Shown here: positions 17,409-19,767 of the stretch, in pieces
How positions within the stretch are numbered: position 1 is the first letter of the stretch
How the letters are laid out: each line of letters starts with the position of its first letter
Source of the DNA: CAYTLW01 sp964438735
GTDB taxonomy: Bacteria; Myxococcota_A; UBA9042
DNA length: 19,767 nucleotides
Assembly (NCBI GenBank): GCA_964438735.1
Contig: CAYTLW010000134.1
Coordinates: forward strand, 1 to 19,767
Reading direction: 5' to 3'
Position numbers and translations under genes: made by a program
The notes under the pieces: generated by a model
What the model was told of the DNA's origin: nothing
The model's input: the letters and a program-made list of their open reading frames with translations, nothing else
Database searches by the model: none

Positions 17409-18020
17409 TCAGTCCCCCGCCTGCTCGGCCAGTTCGAGCAGCGTGGTGGTCATGCGCCAGGTCAATCCCCAGACGGTGAAGTCCTGCCACTTCCAGGACG
17501 GCAGGTCTTTGCGCAGCGCCCCAAATCGATAGGCGAATACGGCGTCCAGGCGGCCTGAGAGCACCTCGTCCAGCGGCAGCCAGAAGACGTCTTCAGCCTC
17601 TGGTCCCGGCACCGGCTTCACGTCGTCCTGCAACTCGAAGACGAATGGCGTGATAGCCAGCGGCAGCGGTCCGCCGTGGGAGATGGCCACCTGGTCGTCC
17701 ATGCGGCCGATCAGCCGGGCGTGCGCGTCCAGGTCGATGGCCACCTCTTCGGACGTCTCGCGCACAGCGGTCGCGCGCAGGTCGGCGTCGCGCTCCTCGG
17801 CCATGCCACCCGGAAAGGAGACATGCCCCGACCATCGGTCGCGGTTGCGTTGCACGCGCTTCATCATCAGGATCTCGGGCGACCCTTGTAGATCGCGCAG
17901 GATCGCCGCCACCGCAGCCCGACGTGGGGCGACGATCCTCGAGATGACGGTGTGCTTTCGGCTGCCCAGGTAGCGGGACAGACGTCTCGGCTCCAACAGC
18001 TCGCGAGCCAACCGCGTCAT
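17409..18020 (-). CDS. Nudix hydrolase, CoA pyrophosphatase (NudL)-like
   Basis: A 203-aa Nudix protein. RWSGHVSFPGGMAEERDADL, continuing RATAVRETSEEVAI (62-94), matches the CoA-pyrophosphatase (NudL/NUDT7) pattern of a GxVxFPGG entry, a Nudix box opening with GG (71-72) and REtxEE (Arg87-Glu92). In that family the enzyme splits CoA and related dinucleotides; the substrate here is not proven. ILMMKRVQRNRDRW precedes the box and WGLTWRMTTTLLELA ends the domain, both as in the family. The ATG overlaps the malQ stop by four bases (ATGA) and GGGA lies 6 nt upstream, so it is probably translated together with malQ. The frame extends upstream into malQ without other family sequence. A metabolic link to glucan use is not obvious. 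Confidence 0.88.
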   Translation of the reverse strand: MTRLARELLEPRRLSRYLGSRKHTVISRIVAPRRAAVAAILRDLQGSPEILMMKRVQRNRDRWSGHVSFPGGMAEERDADLRATAVRETSEEVAIDLDAHARLIGRMDDQVAISHGGPLPLAITPFVFELQDDVKPVPGPEAEDVFWLPLDEVLSGRLDAVFAYRFGALRKDLPSWKWQDFTVWGLTWRMTTTLLELAEQAGD

Positions 18021-19531
18021 GTCTGGTCCCGCTGCGGTCGCCGCCGATTGTCCTCGACCAGGTGAAGCAGGCGACCGGCGTGCTGCGCGCCGAGCTGCCC
18101 GTTGAGCAGACGCCACGCCCAGTTGCCGGTCTCGATGGCCGGCGTGTTCATGCGACCATTGCTGTCCAGGGCCAGCACATCCTGCACCGGGATGATGGCC
18201 GTATGCGCCGCCGACGCCATGGCCGTGCGAATCATGTCCCACACCACGTCGTGGCCGTTGATGGCCAGGTACTTGCGCACCTGGTGCCGGCAGTGTTTGT
18301 CGGCGTTCTGCCACCAGCCGAGCAACGTGTCGTTGTCGTGGGTGCCGGTATACACCACCGAATGTTCGGGATGCTGGTGTGGCAGGTGCAGATCGTCGGG
18401 GTCGCCACTGAACGCAAACTGCAGCACCCGCATCCCCGGCATGCCGCTGGCCGACAACAGGTCGCGCACGGGTTCGTCGATGATGCCCAGGTCCTCGGCG
18501 ACGATAGGCAACGGACCCAGCGCCTTGGTCACAGCGTCGAACAGCCGCATCCCCGGTCCCCGCTGCCAGCTACCCTCGCGCGCGTCCTCCGCGTCGACCG
18601 GCACGCGCCAATAGGCGGCAAACCCGCGGAAGTGATCGATTCGCACCAGGTCGACCAGCTCGAATGTCCGTCGCAGTCGCGCGATCCACCACCGGAACCC
18701 GCGGCGGGCGTTGTTGGGCCAGTGGTACAGGGGGTTGCCCCACAACTGTCCGGTCTCGCTGAAGCCATCGGGCGGCACACCCGACACCGCCAGGGGTCGC
18801 CCCTCATCGTCCAGCTGAAACAGCCGCCGATGTGCCCAGACATCCGCACAATCCAGCGCCGTGTAGATCGGCAAGTCGCCGAAGATGCGCACCCCCTGGG
18901 ACGCCGCGTAGCGCCGAAGAGACTGCCACTGCCGGTCAAAGAAGAACTGGACGGCGCCAAAACGCGCCAATCGGTCGCCCAGTCGACGCTGCGCTCGGGC
19001 CACGGCGCCGCCCTTGCGGTCGCGCATCTTGGCCGGCCAGGTCCACCACGGCGCACCGTCGTGTTCCTGCCGCAAGGCCGCAAACAGGGCAGCGTCTGCC
19101 AGCCACCCCGAGCGCTTCAGAAACGACTCGTAGTCCCCCCGCCAGCGGTGCCCATCTGCGCTCAGAAACCGGCGGGCGGCCAGGTCCAACAACGGCAACT
19201 TCCACGCCGTCACCGCCTCGAAGTCCACCTGCTCACCCGTCGGAGGCGCGCCACGCAGCTCACTCGCCTTCAGCAAGCCGGCACGCCACAAGGGCTCCAT
19301 GGCGATCAAAAGCGGATTGCCAGCAAACACCGACCAGCCAGCATAAGGCGAGCCACCCTCACCCGGAGGCCCCAAAGGCAAGACCTGCCACACGCTCATG
19401 CCAGCAGCGGCCAGCCAGTCGACAAACTCGAACGCAGCCATCCCCAGGTCGCCAATACCATGCCCCCCCGGCAACGACGTCGGATGCAACAGAATGCCTG
19501 CGCAGCGAGGGAAGTGCGGGTGGTCGGTCAT
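18017..19531 (-). CDS. malQ: 4-alpha-glucanotransferase (amylomaltase, GH77)
   Basis: Transfers alpha-1,4-glucan segments between chains and releases glucose, in maltodextrin or glycogen metabolism; cytosolic. The protein is 504 aa, the size of the compact bacterial form. RCAGILLHPTSLPGGHGIGD (9-28) and WQVLPLGPPG (48-57) open the barrel. VSGVPPDGFSETGQLWGNPL is at 249-268. The catalytic nucleophile Asp299 lies in VRIDHFRGFAAYW, acid/base Glu346 in VAEDLG, and the stabiliser Asp399 in GTHDNDT. GMRVLQFAF is at 366-374. The start fits the family, with GGAG 3 nt upstream. The downstream Nudix gene overlaps its stop. No glycogen synthase or phosphorylase gene is in the window. The leader region is unusually C-rich on this strand. 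Confidence 0.96.
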   Translation of the reverse strand: MTDHPHFPRCAGILLHPTSLPGGHGIGDLGMAAFEFVDWLAAAGMSVWQVLPLGPPGEGGSPYAGWSVFAGNPLLIAMEPLWRAGLLKASELRGAPPTGEQVDFEAVTAWKLPLLDLAARRFLSADGHRWRGDYESFLKRSGWLADAALFAALRQEHDGAPWWTWPAKMRDRKGGAVARAQRRLGDRLARFGAVQFFFDRQWQSLRRYAASQGVRIFGDLPIYTALDCADVWAHRRLFQLDDEGRPLAVSGVPPDGFSETGQLWGNPLYHWPNNARRGFRWWIARLRRTFELVDLVRIDHFRGFAAYWRVPVDAEDAREGSWQRGPGMRLFDAVTKALGPLPIVAEDLGIIDEPVRDLLSASGMPGMRVLQFAFSGDPDDLHLPHQHPEHSVVYTGTHDNDTLLGWWQNADKHCRHQVRKYLAINGHDVVWDMIRTAMASAAHTAIIPVQDVLALDSNGRMNTPAIETGNWAWRLLNGQLGAQHAGRLLHLVEDNRRRPQRDQT

Positions 19532-19541
19532 GGGCTCCGCT

Positions 19542-19716
19542 GGGGGAGGAGGCTGGAGTGGGGCGGTATGGTGGGGGGGAATGTGGCTTGGCGCAAGGGC
19601 CTCCGGCCAGGCGGCGGGGCCTGAGGTTTCCGGTTCTTTGGGGAGGGGGTTCTTTGGTTGTTGTCAGGTGTTCGTTTTTACTAAGGTAATGTGGGGGGGT
19701 CCACCGCAATCGGGGG
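19542..19716 (+). other. Cluster of G-runs (C-rich malQ leader on minus strand)
   Basis: Seven runs of at least four G lie on the + strand at 19542, 19560, 19573, 19640, 19645, 19693 and 19712; two have seven G. Read as malQ leader RNA the strand is C-rich and G-poor, like a Rho-use region; as DNA the + strand could form G-quadruplexes. No gene is visible from 19532 to the window end, and no clear malQ promoter either. Confidence 0.45.
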
Positions 19717-19767
19717 AGCGGGCGGAGCGGCCACCAACGTAAAGGAATAATGCGCGAACCTTGATTT

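Noticed and set aside
19640..19700. malQ promoter in the AT-richer patch
   Set aside because: No pair of -35 and -10 hexamers with proper spacing could be found on the minus strand; the best candidates match poorly.

Overview
The window is GC-rich DNA, tightly packed with genes. Its two long secreted proteins have a style typical of Myxococcota and related former Deltaproteobacteria: a probable lipoprotein signal, then an Asp/Ala/Gly linker or a Cys-rich stalk, then EGF-like CDDGDPC blocks or a right-handed beta-helix. The fragment at 13012-13545, which resembles the AgmX/TonB type, points the same way. The lineage is an inference from protein style; there is no rRNA or other marker gene here. 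I found no tRNA, rRNA, CRISPR array, IS element or phage gene.

Layout. 46-861 (-) is an Asp-repeat secreted protein that seems cut short. 1063-2478 (+) is a B12-binding radical SAM enzyme, followed by a small unknown ORF at 2604-2885 (+). 2894-6535 (-) is an oxidative pentose phosphate operon, zwf-pgl-gnd. 6536-6930 holds a 20-bp inverted repeat beside a TTGACA box. 6931-7251 (+) is a C-terminal domain with no convincing start. 7276-7884 (-) is a cysteine-cluster protein and 7961-10969 (-) a 1002-aa beta-helix lipoprotein. 11143-12831 (+) is a CstA-family transporter. 12832-13577 is mostly degenerate, with an AgmX-like remnant and a very strong hairpin. 13578-14063 (+) is a ferritin-like protein. 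14307-17387 (+) is pntA-pntB. 17409-19531 (-) is malQ with an overlapping Nudix hydrolase gene. The last 236 bases carry a striking cluster of G-runs on the + strand.

How the genes fit together. The metabolic genes centre on glucose and NADPH. MalQ remodels alpha-glucans, Zwf-Pgl-Gnd oxidise glucose-6-phosphate to ribulose-5-phosphate with two NADPH, and PntAB exchanges hydride between NADH and NADP+ using the proton gradient. They lie in three separate transcription units, so co-regulation is not shown. Two junctions suggest translational coupling by 4-base overlaps: zwf/pgl (GTGA) and malQ/Nudix (ATGA).

I see no complete new multi-gene system. The least explained parts are the broken or remnant surface-protein genes (the left edge, 6769-7251 and 13012-13545), the 51-nt hairpin at 13336-13386, the inverted repeat upstream of zwf, and the G-run leader of malQ.
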